Below are positions 1 through 11,070 of a stretch of DNA of 64,000 nt, piece by piece. Both the position numbers and the translations under genes were made by a program. Each line of letters begins with the position of its first letter. Within the stretch, counting starts at the first letter, position 1. This DNA is from Russula earlei. Lineage: Eukaryota; Basidiomycota; Agaricomycetes; Russulales; Russulaceae. The stretch covers positions 1-64,000 of the forward strand of contig JAGFNK010000207.1 of the NCBI GenBank assembly GCA_025769875.1, written 5' to 3'. The notes beneath the pieces were generated by a model. The model did not search any database. It was not told the origin of the DNA and worked only from the letters and a program-made list of their open reading frames with translations.

Positions 1-631
1 AAACCCCGCAGGGAAACATCCGAAAAGCCTTCAATCCTTCTTGTGGCGAAACCAGATCAGTCTCTGCTTGCAGCGCCGGAGGAGATCTGGGCCGTAAAAA
101 GGCTCAAAAAAAGCCTCAATACGAAGGGTAACAACACTTATGTCACACAAGGCAATACCCTCTGCCGTGGTGGAGAGTCTCGGCAACCATCGATTTTCGC
201 ATTTCGTGTGCCATGGAAACTTGGAAGTTGGAAGGCCATTTGATGCCTCGTTCCAGCTCCATGATGGCCAGCGTCTTACATTACTCGAACTCATTCGATC
301 CCAACTTCCAGCTGCCGAGTTTGCGTTCCTCTCAGCTTGTCATACTGCTGAGATGACAGAAGGAAGCTTTGCTGATGAAGCTCTGCACCTAACTGCTGCA
401 ATGCAATACTGTGGATTTAGAAGCGTAGTGGGGACGATGTGGGGGGTGGTTGATATAGATGGACCAAAACTAGTCGAGCACTTTTACAGGTCAATGTTCT
501 CGAGGGAAGAGGGAGGGATCCCGTACTACGAGAGATCAGCAGAAGCACTCCGGGATGCGGTCCAGGGTCTGAGGAGAAAGAAGGGAATTACCCTAGAGCG
601 ATGGGTGAACTTTGTTCATTATGGCGCATGA
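1..631 (+). CDS. CHAT-domain protein, C-terminal fragment (one frame break)
   Basis: This is the 3' end of a gene entering from the left edge. It matches the CHAT domain, a caspase-like cysteine peptidase fold common in large TPR proteins of basidiomycetes. Frame 1 at the left edge reads ILLVAKPDQ and then a helix. From about position 155 the match moves to frame 2, with the histidine motif HFVCHG, the cysteine motif LSACHTA (the presumed His/Cys dyad), and the closing blocks GFRSVVGTMWGVVD and VEHFYRSM. The stop is TGA at 629-631. The shift from frame 1 to frame 2 at about 150-160 has no intron signals and needs one base skipped, so it is either a real frameshift or a sequence error. Substrate and partner are unknown; many fungal CHAT proteins carry upstream repeats, which would lie outside the window. 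Confidence 0.8.
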
Positions 632-1280
632 TTTGCGGGTTAGTGGTCAACTGAAGGTTGTCTTCGGGAAGTGTTGACACTAACTACCAAACTACAGCTG
701 GTGTAGAGCCATGTTCGTCTCAATCGGAACTCATTCCCGCGCTTTGTACGATTATTCGAATTACCACCGTTGACATGTATCCTTGTATCTATTCAATGTC
801 AGAGAAAGGGTAGTTCCGACATGAATGAAATATACTTGGACCCAATGGTCTCGGACACGTGTCGTTCCTTTCCACTCTTCCATTTCGAATCATATCAGCC
901 AGCCGGCGACCTTTCGCTTTGCATTACATTAGCGTTCCAGGAATCTGACCGGGTGTGTCAAGATTGTAACGGGGCGTACGATGAAGTTAGATGGTTTGAA
1001 ACCATCCATGAAATCTAGCGAGCTTGCGAGATAGCGAATCTCGCGACGGTATTCTGTCGCCGAGTTGATGGGTGAGCGTGTCATAGTGAACGTTCAGAGA
1101 GCGGTGACAGAATTAGAGGAAGGGAAAGGCCGTGCTCAGGATACGGTGCATCTGAAAGGGTCAAACACGGCTGGCAACCCGAAGGGGAGCGCATGATTCA
1201 TTCAGGACAGATATTCGTACATGATAGGCACAATATTCACAAATATCAGGGCATGTCCCGGCACGACGCCCATCCACCAC
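632..1280. other. intergenic stretch, no gene recognised
   Basis: This lies between the CHAT gene stop and the TMEM14-like gene stop, which converge from opposite strands. An 82-codon open frame at 770-1018 (+) has no recognisable motif, no splice context and no paralogue in the window. I see no RNA gene or repeat here. Confidence 0.5.
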
Positions 1281-1792
1281 CTACTGACGTAGCTTGTATA
1301 TCGTCCTGCCGTAGTATGCGCCCGTCGCAGCTGAGGCGACAGTAAGCACTGCGGGGATGGGACCCTTGGCGAACCTCGGGAGTGATGATAGGAGTAAGAG
1401 CGCGGAAGCACCTAGGGACAGAGCCTTTGGATTGAGCACCCCGAGAGGGATTGAGAAACGAAAGGACGCGATCCGGCTCACCGAGTGCAGTCTCGAGGCC
1501 GTTGGCGGTGTGTTTGCGGATGCTATCGCCACTGTACAGGTAGAGCGCGCCGACACTATGCCGAGGTTAGGGGAAGGTCAAGCGAGCTGGATACCAGGAG
1601 ACACGTACCTGACGCCTGCGACGATGGATGGGATGGAGCGCGTACGGGCGTACCCAGTCACACCCCCGACGATGCACAGAGTACCCATGACGAATGCAGG
1701 GACGGCAGACTGAGGGTGCGAAAGATGGACATTATCAGCGCCAGGCAAACGCCCATCGAGGCCCGTGCCGATGGTGATGGTGAGCGCACCAT
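1281..1792 (-). CDS. TMEM14-family small membrane protein
   Basis: Splicing four exons (1792-1790, 1709-1609, 1555-1482, 1411-1281) gives a 102-aa protein, the usual length of the TMEM14 family. These are small three- to four-helix proteins of mitochondrial or endomembranes; human TMEM14C is linked to haem precursor transport. Family blocks are visible: MSAVPAFVMGTLCIVGG, GYARTRSIPSIVAGV, GALYLYSGDSIR, GLETALGASALLL, PRFAKGPIP and AYYGRTIYKLR. The glycine-rich hydrophobic stretches are the membrane segments. Introns are 80, 53 and 70 nt with GT/AG ends. The first exon is only the ATG codon, followed directly by a GTGCGC donor. I chose this start because it gives the family N-terminus without extra residues. 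The gene shares a 172-bp divergent promoter with the methyltransferase at 1965. Family certainty is high; the exact function in fungi is not known to me. Confidence 0.85.
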
Positions 1793-1964
1793 TTTCTGCT
1801 TGTTGGAATTTTTGAAGACGAAGAGACACTGGAGAGGAGTCGAAAGAGTTGTGGAGCAGTGATGGTGGAGACGTGGCAAGTCAGTCGATTTGAGAGGGGG
1901 ACCCGACACGCGCTCGGTCGGCTCAACGGTTCTTGGATCAAACTCGTCGAGCCAGCTGGTGACA
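1793..1964. promoter_or_regulatory. divergent promoter, TMEM14-like / methyltransferase
   Basis: Only 172 bp separate the two start codons of genes on opposite strands, so their core promoters and 5' UTRs must lie here or extend into the transcripts. I see no clear TATA box. Confidence 0.45.
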
Positions 1965-3073
1965 ATGGCAGCTGCCGGCGATACGCTTCCTGTCAGAAAT
2001 GAAGAATACGGAACTAGAGAATATTGGTGCGCTCTCACCAGTCCTTTTTGTTTTTTTTTGTTTTTTTTGTTGAAATCCCCACGAATCTCAGGGACAAGAG
2101 ATACACAGAGTGAGTCCTACATACATCCGACTTGGTTACTGTGCTCGCTTCGGACATGGGTTTCGAAGAGAAGGGGAGGCGACGTTTGACTGGTTCAAGA
2201 GATACGAAGACGTCGCACACCTCCTTCGATCGGTCCTTCCTGACAAGAATGCGCGTATCCTCATGCTCGGTTGTGGTAACTCGACACTCTCGGAAGATGT
2301 GTGTGCTCGCCGTAATGCGACTACTCGTTTCCTGAACGTTCCCGGGTTATCGCTCAGATGTACGACGATGGGTATAGGAATATCATTAACGTCGATGTGC
2401 GTGTATGCTGTCATGCCGCCAACTAGCCCGTGTGCTCACTTCCTCTGACGGGCAGTATTCTCCCGTGGTGATCGGGCGCATGGGGGCAAGAAATTACGCT
2501 CGGCCAGAAATGCAATGTGCTTCCCCTTCCTCACATCAGCCGTTCGTAAGGACAGAATTCTGAACGGACGAATGCTCCAGGGCTCGTGATGGACATCCGT
2601 GCCTTGACGTTCGAGGATGACACCTTCGATGTCGCGATAGACAAAGGTGGGCAGTTCGAGCATGGGCAGTCGGCCTTGAGGTGACCTCATGCTCGAAAGG
2701 TACGATGGACGCGATGATGACGACCAAGGCCGACGTCTGGGTGAGCCTGCTATCTGGCAACGCCCCCTGGGAGACCTGTGCCATAGCGTCCTCACCCGCC
2801 CGCAGGATCCTCCACAACAAGTCATAGATGACTGCACGAAAGAAGTGGACGAGGTTCTCCGGTTCGTCCTCGACAGTTTCGATGCTTCAAGGCATCTCAC
2901 CGCGCTCGATATATATGTGTAGGGTCTTGCGAAAGGGCAACGGCACGTTTCTCTACCTGACGTTCGGTCAGCCGCATTTCCGTCGACGGTATCTGACGCG
3001 GCCAGATACGACGCTTGAGATTCAGCAGATCGGAGACGCTTTCCATTACTACCTGTACATCCTGTGCAACTGA
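1965..3073 (+). CDS. EEF1AKMT4/METTL13-like SAM methyltransferase
   Basis: Nine exons (1965-2026, 2092-2109, 2169-2298, 2358-2396, 2456-2516, 2581-2646, 2700-2740, 2806-2861, 2923-3073) splice to 207 aa with every junction in frame. The product is a class I methyltransferase of the eEF1A lysine methyltransferase group. Signature blocks in order are EYGTREYWDKRYTEEGE, FDWFKRYEDV, ILMLGCGNSTLSED (SAM-binding motif I), NIINVDYS, RALTFEDDTFDVAIDKG, TMDAMMTTKADVW, CTKEVDEVLRVLR and YLTFGQPHFRRRYL. Exon 2 is an 18-nt microexon. Intron 1 has a long T run at about 2045-2070. All introns are 53-69 nt. Its 3' end lies 57 bp from that of NDUFAF7, so the two genes converge. The substrate (eEF1A or another protein) is inferred from family only. 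No frame break was found. Confidence 0.9.
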
Positions 3074-3130
3074 GACGGCGGTTCGCGCGCACAGTGGGAA
3101 TGCAAACGAGACCGATGAATAGATAGCGTC

Positions 3131-4823
3131 TCAGAACAGAAATTTTACATTTTTGTAGTAGTCCACAAGTGGATTCTCGCCGCTTTGCAGACGCGTGCTC
3201 TCGAGATCCGAATACGTCTCCATAAATTCCGCATGCGTAAAAACGCTCGACTTGAGCTCGCCGACGGGTAGCCCGCTCGAACTCGCCACGCCATCGGCTG
3301 GCGTACGTCGATTCGGGGGCTGGTATGACGAGAAGAAGTCCGCGCCGATGGACAATGGCGATGCGCTGCTCGCCAGCGGAGACGGCGCGACAGGCAGATG
3401 GTCGTCGCCGTTGCGCGGCTGTGCGAGCACGTGCTCGTACATGTCGCGCAGGCGGCCGAAGTGCGTCGGGAAGAAGATGTCGAAAAGACCCGGGCGTACG
3501 AAGAGCGTCGAGCAGGCGACGGAGGTCCCGCGCACGCGCGCCTGCACGACCGGCGCGTTCACACCCGGGATCGAGTCCGGCAGCGAGCTGAAGTCGGAGA
3601 GGAGCAGCCGATGGCGCGGGAAGTGTGTACGTAGCGTGCGCAGGAGGCTGAGCAGGCGTGTGGGGATGTATTCAGGCGTCGAAAGGTTCGGCGCGAAGGG
3701 GAGGTGGTTGTATATCGAACGCACGGAGGATGATTTAAGGATGGACGGGAGGGGTGGTGAGTGACCGAGGCGGCGTCGGAGGTTGAGGAAAGAGGCGATG
3801 AGGGAGTCGGTGACTCGCGTGTAGTATATGCCGTAGTCGCCATTAGCATTGACGGTGATGAGAGCCTGGTATGGTTCTAAGCTGCGATAGTCATAGCGGA
3901 TCATGTCGTGTGCAAAGTTGTCCTGCGCGAGGTGAATGGGTCGGGCGAGCGCGGAGGAAACGGACAACCCACGATGACTTCCATGGCTAGGAAGAAGCAC
4001 GGGGCCGGTTCTCGCCTATCCCAATGGAAGATGCTCTTATGGGCTATGCTGACGCAGGGATGCCGCGGGACGAGGAGCTCCTCTTGCGACCTGGCTAGAC
4101 GACCACTTATCTCCACGATATTATAGTGGGTGCGCTCGTATACTTCCGGGTATGCGCTGCGGATGAAGTCCAGGATGTCCATTGCCAATGTGCCGTTCCC
4201 CGCCCCGATCTCGTAGATTACGAGATCCTCGTAGGGAAAGTATTTAAGGAGGTACTCCGATACAAGGCATTGAGCGATTGACTGCCCGTAGTAAGGCTAC
4301 GCGCGATAGTCAGGTCTTTGGCTGCAGGCCATAGGACGGATCACGCACCTTGAACAATTCTGTGGGCGTATGCCAAATCTGCCTACCGGGCCCCTCATTG
4401 TCTGTGCCATACGTCGAATATCGCCTCGCGACCTCATTCTGAAACTCCACCGAGTCACGCATGGCGCGGAAGTCGATGGGGTCTCCGGCTGAAGTAAAGA
4501 TGGTAGCCTGCTGTGGGAAGTACCCATAATGGGGGTTGTACAGCGAGTCCTCAATAAAATCGCGCACGAGCATCTTGACACGCGTCGGCGGCGTCGTGTG
4601 TCGATCGAGGTCGTTCGACGTGACGCGCGCATATGTCATGTGCTCTGGATCCGGGGCCTCGTCGAAGAATATGTCAGGGTTGTAGTTGAAACGGTCCTTG
4701 CTGGACCCTGGACACGAACGAAGTGGAAGCGAAGAAGCGAGAAAGGGAGTGAGTCGATGAGTTGGAAGGCAAGGCCTGCCATAGTGTAGGTACTCTAGAG
4801 ATGAATGTCCCCAAATGGCGCAT
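3131..4823 (-). CDS. NDUFAF7: NDUFAF7/MidA-type mitochondrial arginine methyltransferase
   Basis: The protein matches the MidA/NDUFAF7 (DUF185) family, SAM-dependent enzymes that in animals dimethylate an arginine of the complex I subunit NDUFS2 during assembly. Core exons are 4696-4349, 4296-3973 and 3922-3131 (487 codons, all phase 0). Visible blocks are EHMTYARVTSNDL, VKMLVRDFIEDSLYNPHYGY, the link ELFK to PYYGQSIAQ across an intron, LVIYEIGAGNGTLAMDIL (SAM motif), HYNIVEISGRLA, CFFLAMEVIDNFAHDM, and a long C-terminal half ending NPLVDYYKNVKFLF. The 5' end is less sure. A start at 4823 giving a ten-residue exon before a 97-nt intron joins in frame; an upstream ATG at 4916 would extend it. 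A basic, Ser/Arg-rich presequence is expected. It faces MMS19 across a 156-bp promoter. Confidence 0.85.
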
Positions 4824-4979
4824 GGGCCTTGCGAGGATGACTCGCTCCTGCCCTGCTACAAGGACGAGAGCCTGTGAAATGACGGACTGAGGGACGGTCG
4901 GGTCGTGTTCGGCCATTGAATTAGGGATCTGTCAGCACACCTCCCACTTCATCTCTCACACCCATCAATATCAAGAGCG
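4824..4979. promoter_or_regulatory. divergent promoter, NDUFAF7 / MMS19
   Basis: This 156-bp gap separates the proposed start codons of two genes on opposite strands and must hold both core promoters. No TATA box is obvious. Confidence 0.4.
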
Positions 4980-7900
4980 ATGGAGATAGCAGAGCGCCAC
5001 GTTCGTACATGGGTCGCTTCTCCAAGAGACAAGGAAATCGAAGACACCGTATCAGGTATTTGCCAGCAACCGATAAAGCATCATCTCTTTTCCTGAGATC
5101 TTTCTGAGCCTCCAGGTGTGGCTAATGGGCAGCTCAAGTTGGCCCATGTCGTTAAAGCATTGGGAGAGTACTTGACATCGGAAGACGGCGATTTTAGAAA
5201 TAAAGGTACGCGTTGCCTCTCGATCATATGTGGCCCCTTACCCACACCATCCCGCAGGCGTTGAGTTTCTTGCATTAGTGGTTAGTAAGTGCCCAACGGA
5301 CAATTTTAATCTCCAGTCAGGTATGTCGGATATTATAACTCAACGTCATAGCTAGCTGAGATCGTTCAGTCAAGGTACTGGTCGCGTTCTTTGTGTCAAA
5401 GCTAGAAGACACCGAAACGATAATTCCCCGCCCTCAAAGGCATCCTCGCGATTACTCGCATCCCGGTTCTTGTTCCAGAAAATATACATGATATATGCTC
5501 AGCGTGAGATATCTTTCGGTTTCGCAGATCTGTGGCGATGTTCTTACAGACGCAGCATCTTTACAAATGTGAACATGCAAGCTCTTGTTCAGGTACAACG
5601 CCATACTGTTTTCTCCATTTTCGACTCGCTCGTGGCGCTGCGAAGAGACGGTGAGGCTTCTTTCCCTCAAAGTTCTCAACGTCGAGATCCTCACAAGTTA
5701 ATCAGTGTTGAAGAGCATGGGCGATTCGTTTCTTTCTGGCTACATTGCCTTGGCAGACGGTGAGAAAGATCCTCGGAATCTCATGGTTGCATTTGCCATT
5801 GCAAGAGTCCTGGCAATAGAATTTGACATCTCCAAGAAGTTTGAGGTGCCCACTTCCCTTCTCTCCCACGATTCAGATTGATATCGCTCTCCAGGACCTC
5901 TTTAACATTACCTTCTGCTATTTTCCGATCACATTTCGACCGCCTCCAAATGATCCGTATCGGATTACCGCGGACGATCTGAGAAACTCACTTCGGTAGG
6001 GATCGGTATCTCATGCTGCTAATCGCCCTTGTTGATTGCTCTCGTAGATCATGCTTAAGTGCGAGCCCGTTATTCGGCAATCTTGCTGTCCCTCTCTTCC
6101 TTGATAAGATCAACGCCGGTTCACCTACGACCAAAGTAAGGGCTCGCCTTCACGTTGTACTATATATGGCTTACCAGTAAACAAAAGCGCGATACTCTTC
6201 AAACTCTTGCCGTATGTCTTCCTGTGTATGGCCCAAGAGTCGCCGTGAATTTGGCGCGCAAACTTTGGAATTCTTTGAAGCTTGAGATCTTCCAGCCTAC
6301 CGATGTAGAGACAGAGGGGGAAGCTCTCAAAGCAACTCAGGTTTTGATCAAGACAATATATGCGGATGAAGTCAGGGATGCCGATCTTGATGGCCTAGCC
6401 AAGGATGCATGCGAAGAATGTATTCAGATTTTGAAAGAGCCAGAAAAGAGTCAAGCGAAACCTGCTATCAAAGTCTTATGTGCATTCATGTCAACCACTC
6501 GTCAGTCATAAATTATATCTCATGGCACCTGCGATCTCACAATGTCTGCATAGCATCTGTTTCACGCTTTACCCTCTCCCATGCGGTCCCTCACCTCACA
6601 AAGCATTTCGTAGATCCGGACGAGCTTCCCAACAGAGGCCCAGTTCTCTCGCTCCTATCATCCCTCATCGCGGCTGCTCGCGACTCTACAGTCAAGGTAG
6701 CTGATACGGAAGAAGCTTTCCTCCTCCCTTTCAAGGATGAAGTGCTGGGAATTTTGGTTACTGGTCTGAAGGCACAGACATCTTTGCGTCCTGCCATTGA
6801 GGGTTTGAATGGCCTGGTGACGACACTCGGGCTTCTCGACGATCAGGAAATCGGCTTCGTGGTGCAAAAAGTGAATGAGGTCATTTCTAACCAACAAGAG
6901 GATCCGCTTGGTGCAAGGTGCTCATTCTGGCTGTTATCTCTAGGCTTTTGTTGATCACATCTCTCTAGAGACGAAGCACTTGATCTACTGAAGGTTATCT
7001 CCATCAAGACACCTTCCCATATTGCTGAGATGACGCTTCCGCTTCTCTTCTCTGCACTTCCGGATCAAGCGCCTGGGAGAGACGATGTTAGAAGGACGCG
7101 AGAAATATCGCATAGCTCTCTCTGCGCTGTCACATCTATCCACCCAGCCGAATCTCTTCGAGACCCTTGTTGTTCGCCTGTCCGTACGCCTAAGTTTGCT
7201 CTATGCTCCTGCAGCAGTCCCAGACGACTCTGAGCCCTCAGCGGCATACGTGCATGCGCTATTATCGACCCTTGCAGATGTATTATCACGCAAGGTCGAG
7301 AACGGGGACGTGGACGTGCAGAAGTACGTTGACAGACTAGTTCCGCGGCTCTTCAACCTCACCATACATGGAGCACTTGTGGCTACGGGGAACAAAAGTG
7401 TGGCCGATCCACGTATTATCGACGTTATTGCGCGTATAGTTAACCTTGTCGTTCAATCGTTGTCCGCTCAGTGAGTCGATTGATGGGCCACGACTAAGGC
7501 GTCCCCTCATGCTATTGATTCGCTATAGGAGACAGGAAACGTTCGCTGAGACGTTGATCACCGCATATATGAAGGGCGATATTACTTCTCTCGCGGTTGG
7601 CGATCTGAGTCTGCCAACAGAAAGGTGTTTCGCACCTTTTGATGTAAGTCGACCAGTCGTTCTGGAGTGTGATCCCAAGTTTAATTGTGCTCTAGCCCGC
7701 CGCCTCTGAGAGTCAGGCCAATCTCATTGCTCTGTTCTCGGAGTCCGTGATAGCATTCCACCCAGAGGTATGTGCGAGAGAAATGCGCGTTGTCACATTC
7801 CACATCGTTGGTCAGGTAAAGATCCCTGTGGAAGATGAGAGCGCGTTACTAGTGCAGCTTCTAAATTGGGGCATACGACATGCAAAGACGGGAAGACAGC

Positions 7901-9146
7901 GAGAATGCGCTTGGCACATCGTTGCCGTTATCGTTAACAAACGCCCCGCAGGTGAAGAGCAGCTATTATTTGTAGCGCGCAGACCTGCTAACGTGTGGCC
8001 AAGATCTTGACAGTTTCCTCGACACCTCATTCACCACGTTTTGGGATGAGCAGATTGCTAAACTACTCGACACTGATGTGCGGCGTCGTGCTATCTCAGC
8101 ATGGGCATGGGTTCGGATCTCATCTTTCACCTTGAAATTTGGTTATTTACCCTTAACCCTTGCAGATTTCAAGAGCGCTCTTAGTCAGGAATCATCCAAA
8201 AGCTTTGCCATTCGTGAACCGGCTTTTTGAGCTGTTTGATGATACAAAAGTAGGGTGGGATGCTGCTCGTGCGATTGGCCAAGCTGGCACGGTAGACAAG
8301 GTACTCACGAAGCGCAATCATGCGGTCATCAAGGTTATCTTCCTGAATCTGTTCTATCAATATCAACTGATGTCGAATTTTCAGGTCCTTCATGCACAGA
8401 AGTATGCAAGCAGCATCCTCCCAAAGATCATTCAGGGAATAAAAGACTCGACAGGTCCGTCCCTGTTATCGAGAGAGTCTGTGCAAAGCAATCATTCCGC
8501 CCCAGAACAATCACGACAGATCACGTACCTGGTCTCTCTCGCAGCGCTCATCAAGGTGATCCCAAGGGCCGCTTACTCGCACGAACTGCCAATAGTGAGT
8601 TGACAGATGTGGCTTAGACACGCATATTTCTACTAGCCCCCTCCACAGCTCATGCCGCTTCTCCTTCGTGGGCTCTCCTTGCCCGACCCTACGCTCCGCG
8701 CAGGTGTAATTGATACGCTCCTCTCCGCCGCCCAGGCAGATGCCGAAGCCGGATCCAAGACGGCAAAGGAGGGCAGCGTCGTGTCGGAGCACGCCGTCAG
8801 CCTTACCAACGCCATGTTACTGAACGGCGCCGCCGCAGAAATGCCTGTCGTGGTGCGCCTCTCCCTCCATCATCCCGCGTATCGTGCTAATCTAGAAGAA
8901 CAGAGGGTGCGGCTGGGCGCGCTCAAGTATCTCGCCATTCTCCCGAAGGTTGTGCGATATGATGTTCTCCACCCACAAAAGGCGATGGTGTTACGTGAGC
9001 TCGCGAAAGCTCTGGATGACCCCAAGCGCGTGGTGCGTAAGGAGGCCGTCAATGCCAGGTCCGTGTAGTCAATCCGCTGTCCCGCTGTCTGCCCTTTCGC
9101 TTATGTTTGATCTCGAAGGACGAGTTGGTTCACGTATTCTGGTTAG
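4980..9146 (+). CDS. MMS19: MMS19, cytosolic Fe-S targeting HEAT-repeat protein (two frame breaks)
   Basis: MMS19 is the HEAT-repeat adaptor of the cytosolic iron-sulfur targeting complex; it delivers clusters to DNA-metabolism enzymes such as XPD and polymerases. The start MEIAERHVRTWVAS and blocks VVKALGEYLTSEDGDF, VEFLALVVSKCP, FTNVNMQALVQVQRH, MVAFAIARVLAIEFDI, DLFNITFCYFPITFRPPPND, SCLSASPLFGNLAVP, LVRNHPKALPFVNRLFELF, DKVLTKRNHAVIK, VRYDVLHPQKAMVLREL and DDPKRVVRKEAVNARTSWF (to TAG at 9144-9146) follow the family from N- to C-terminus. About 17 short introns interrupt it; exons 1-3 are 4980-5055, 5116-5205 and 5258-5320. Two frame breaks are seen: an extra C in the CCCC run 5426-5429, just after the conserved ETIIP, and a shift from frame 1 to frame 2 at about 7072-7088. 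Both flanks are well conserved, so I favour sequence errors over a pseudogene. Confidence 0.88.
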
Positions 9147-9441
9147 ACGTCAGTGCCCGTCATACTGAAAGCGCCGACTGGTAATTGTGGGGTGATACTA
9201 CTGTGTGGAATGCTGCAGACGCAGACGGATATATATCTACCCTATCCATTGCCCTATCCTTCTCTCAGCGCCGTCAGCTGTATATGTAGGCTACAGGTAT
9301 ACATGCATTGAGTCTTGTACTATTATATCATGGCTGAGGAGCACAGAAAAAAAGAACAAAAGGCAGATCGAGCACGTGAAAGGTGTGGTATAAACTATAC
9401 GCTGAGAGGGCGAAAGGGTATCGGGACAGTTCTAGGTCCCG
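9147..9441. other. intergenic, convergent 3' ends
   Basis: This 295-bp gap separates the ends of two convergent genes and presumably holds both poly(A) regions. I see nothing else in it. Confidence 0.4.
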
Positions 9442-10869
9442 CTATGCCGGGACCATGATCGCCTGTGTCTTTACGTTCGCCTCTAAAAGTACGCGTTCAA
9501 ACTCACGCAAATGCTCCGCCACGACGACCCGGCCATCTACGCGCCGTGTGCCGTCATCGTCGCCGCCCTTCTCCCATCGATCGATGCGTGTGCGGCTGCG
9601 CTCCGCGCTATCCCAATCCGTGCGCCACCCGCCCAGCTTGTTTTTCAAGGCCCGGATCTTGCGCCCAGCCTCAGTCGTCGCGGCCCCGTTCACCTGCGCG
9701 TGTTCCGAGAGCGACGTCAAGCTCGAGACCAGCGACGCGGTGTGCGTCCGCAGGTGCGCCAGGTGCGGAATCGCGCTCGCGGGCGTCACGGTCCCCGAAC
9801 CACTCACCGGTAGCGGCGGCGGCGGCGGCGGCTGCTGCTGCGGCATCGGCAGCAGGCCGACGAAGGAGTCCTTGAGGGGCGAGGGGCGGCTCCCGTCCAC
9901 GTCCAGGGGGTCCACGTCGGACTCGGCGCCGCCGTCCACGTCCGGGTGGAGGTGCGCGTCGGGATCGACTTCCCAGTCGTTGTTGTGGTTGGCCGACGGC
10001 GGCTCCTCCTCGGCGACGGTGTCGAGCTGGCGCGAGAGCGCGCCTGACGGGTCGCGCGCCGCGACGGGCGACGAGGAGGAGGACGAGGGGAGGACGAGGG
10101 GGAGGACGAGGGCGCGAGCAGCCCGTGGGCGTCCTCGAGCGCGTCGAGGCTCGCCAGCGCGTCCGCGCCGCCGACTTCGCTCGCGATGCGCTGGAATTCG
10201 CGCTCGTACTTGAGAAGCTCGCGGACCTGCTCCTCGCGATCGCGCGCGGTCTCGTTCAGCCGGGTGATGATGTCCACCGCGAGCGTCTCGAGCGCGAGCG
10301 GCGCCGAGCCGTCCGCGTCCAGCCGTCGGAGGTGCGCGAGGAATTTTTCGGTCGACGCGAGGTTCTGCGAGAGGAGGGCCATGGCGTCCGCGTCCGGTTG
10401 GCTGCTCCGTCGGCACCGGCCGCCGCGCGAGCGCGGCGCTGGATGGTGGTCGTGGAACGTCGGGTCCGGGGCGTCGTCGTTGTCGTCGTCGTTGTCCGTT
10501 GTGGCTGGCGTGGTAGAGTACGAGGGGGCGTCGAGGGCCATGGAGGGGTCCAGATCACCATTGACCGCGAACGTGGGCACGCCGACGTCGTCTGGGGGTA
10601 AGCCGTCGATCCCCTCGGCTCCCTCGTCGTACTCGATGCCGAATTCCTCCGCGAGAAGCTTCGATCCGGTCGTTGGCTCCGGGAGAAGAGCCACGGCCAA
10701 GCTCGTGCGCGAGAGATGAGGTGCCGCCACGGAGGGAGGCGTTTGACCTGTTGCGGGATAGGGCATGTTTTGACGGTGACTTCCTTGGAGACGAGGACGG
10801 AGCAGAAAGGAAGCGCGAGTCTTCTTCGTACGGATCGTAGGACATTGAGAGAGACTTTGAAGGAGGCAA
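9442..10869 (-). CDS. conserved-looking Ser/Pro-rich protein, function unknown (two frame breaks)
   Basis: I do not recognise this gene. The product can be followed over three frames for about 470 residues. It begins MSYDPYEEDSRFLSAPSSS (ATG at 10845, or 24 bases upstream at 10869) with a basic Ser/Arg tail. An acidic block follows, LLAEEFGIEYDEGAEGIDG, then an Asp/Pro-rich linker. A helical part runs from about LLSQNLASTEKFLAHLRRL to QVRELLKYEREFQRIASEVG, then a Pro run and a second helical part, LRTHTASLVSSLTSLSEHA to ERVLLEANVKTQ, ending at 9442. The frame shifts twice: one extra G at about 10695-10700, and one base short in the GGGG run 10087-10090, next to a five-G copy of the same motif. 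The opposite strand has long open frames that are GC-rich shadows. No catalytic motif or membrane segment is seen; a coiled-coil scaffold role is only a guess. Confidence 0.6.
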
Positions 10870-11070
10870 AGGGGGTCTCCAGGGATGTTGTCAGGCTTTA
10901 CTGTGATTCTCTCTCTCAACAATCTCGAGTTGTGCGGCTCTGAACGACGAAGCACGTGGCCACAATTTACACTTATATCGCGGCCGTTGCCGTAACGTAC
11001 AAAAATCCAAGGATTTTAAAAACACAACTTTTCGTAATAAAATCACTGGCACATCGCGCCCTCTCGGCTG

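Noticed and set aside
770..1018. 82-codon frame as a gene
   Set aside because: No motif, no second copy and no splice or promoter signal; length is within chance.
9383..10416. Long + strand open frames (up to 276 codons) and extra minus frames in the GC-rich block
   Set aside because: They are shadows of the minus-strand gene: high GC removes stops in all frames, and only the minus reading gives acidic and helical blocks that join sensibly across two short shifts.
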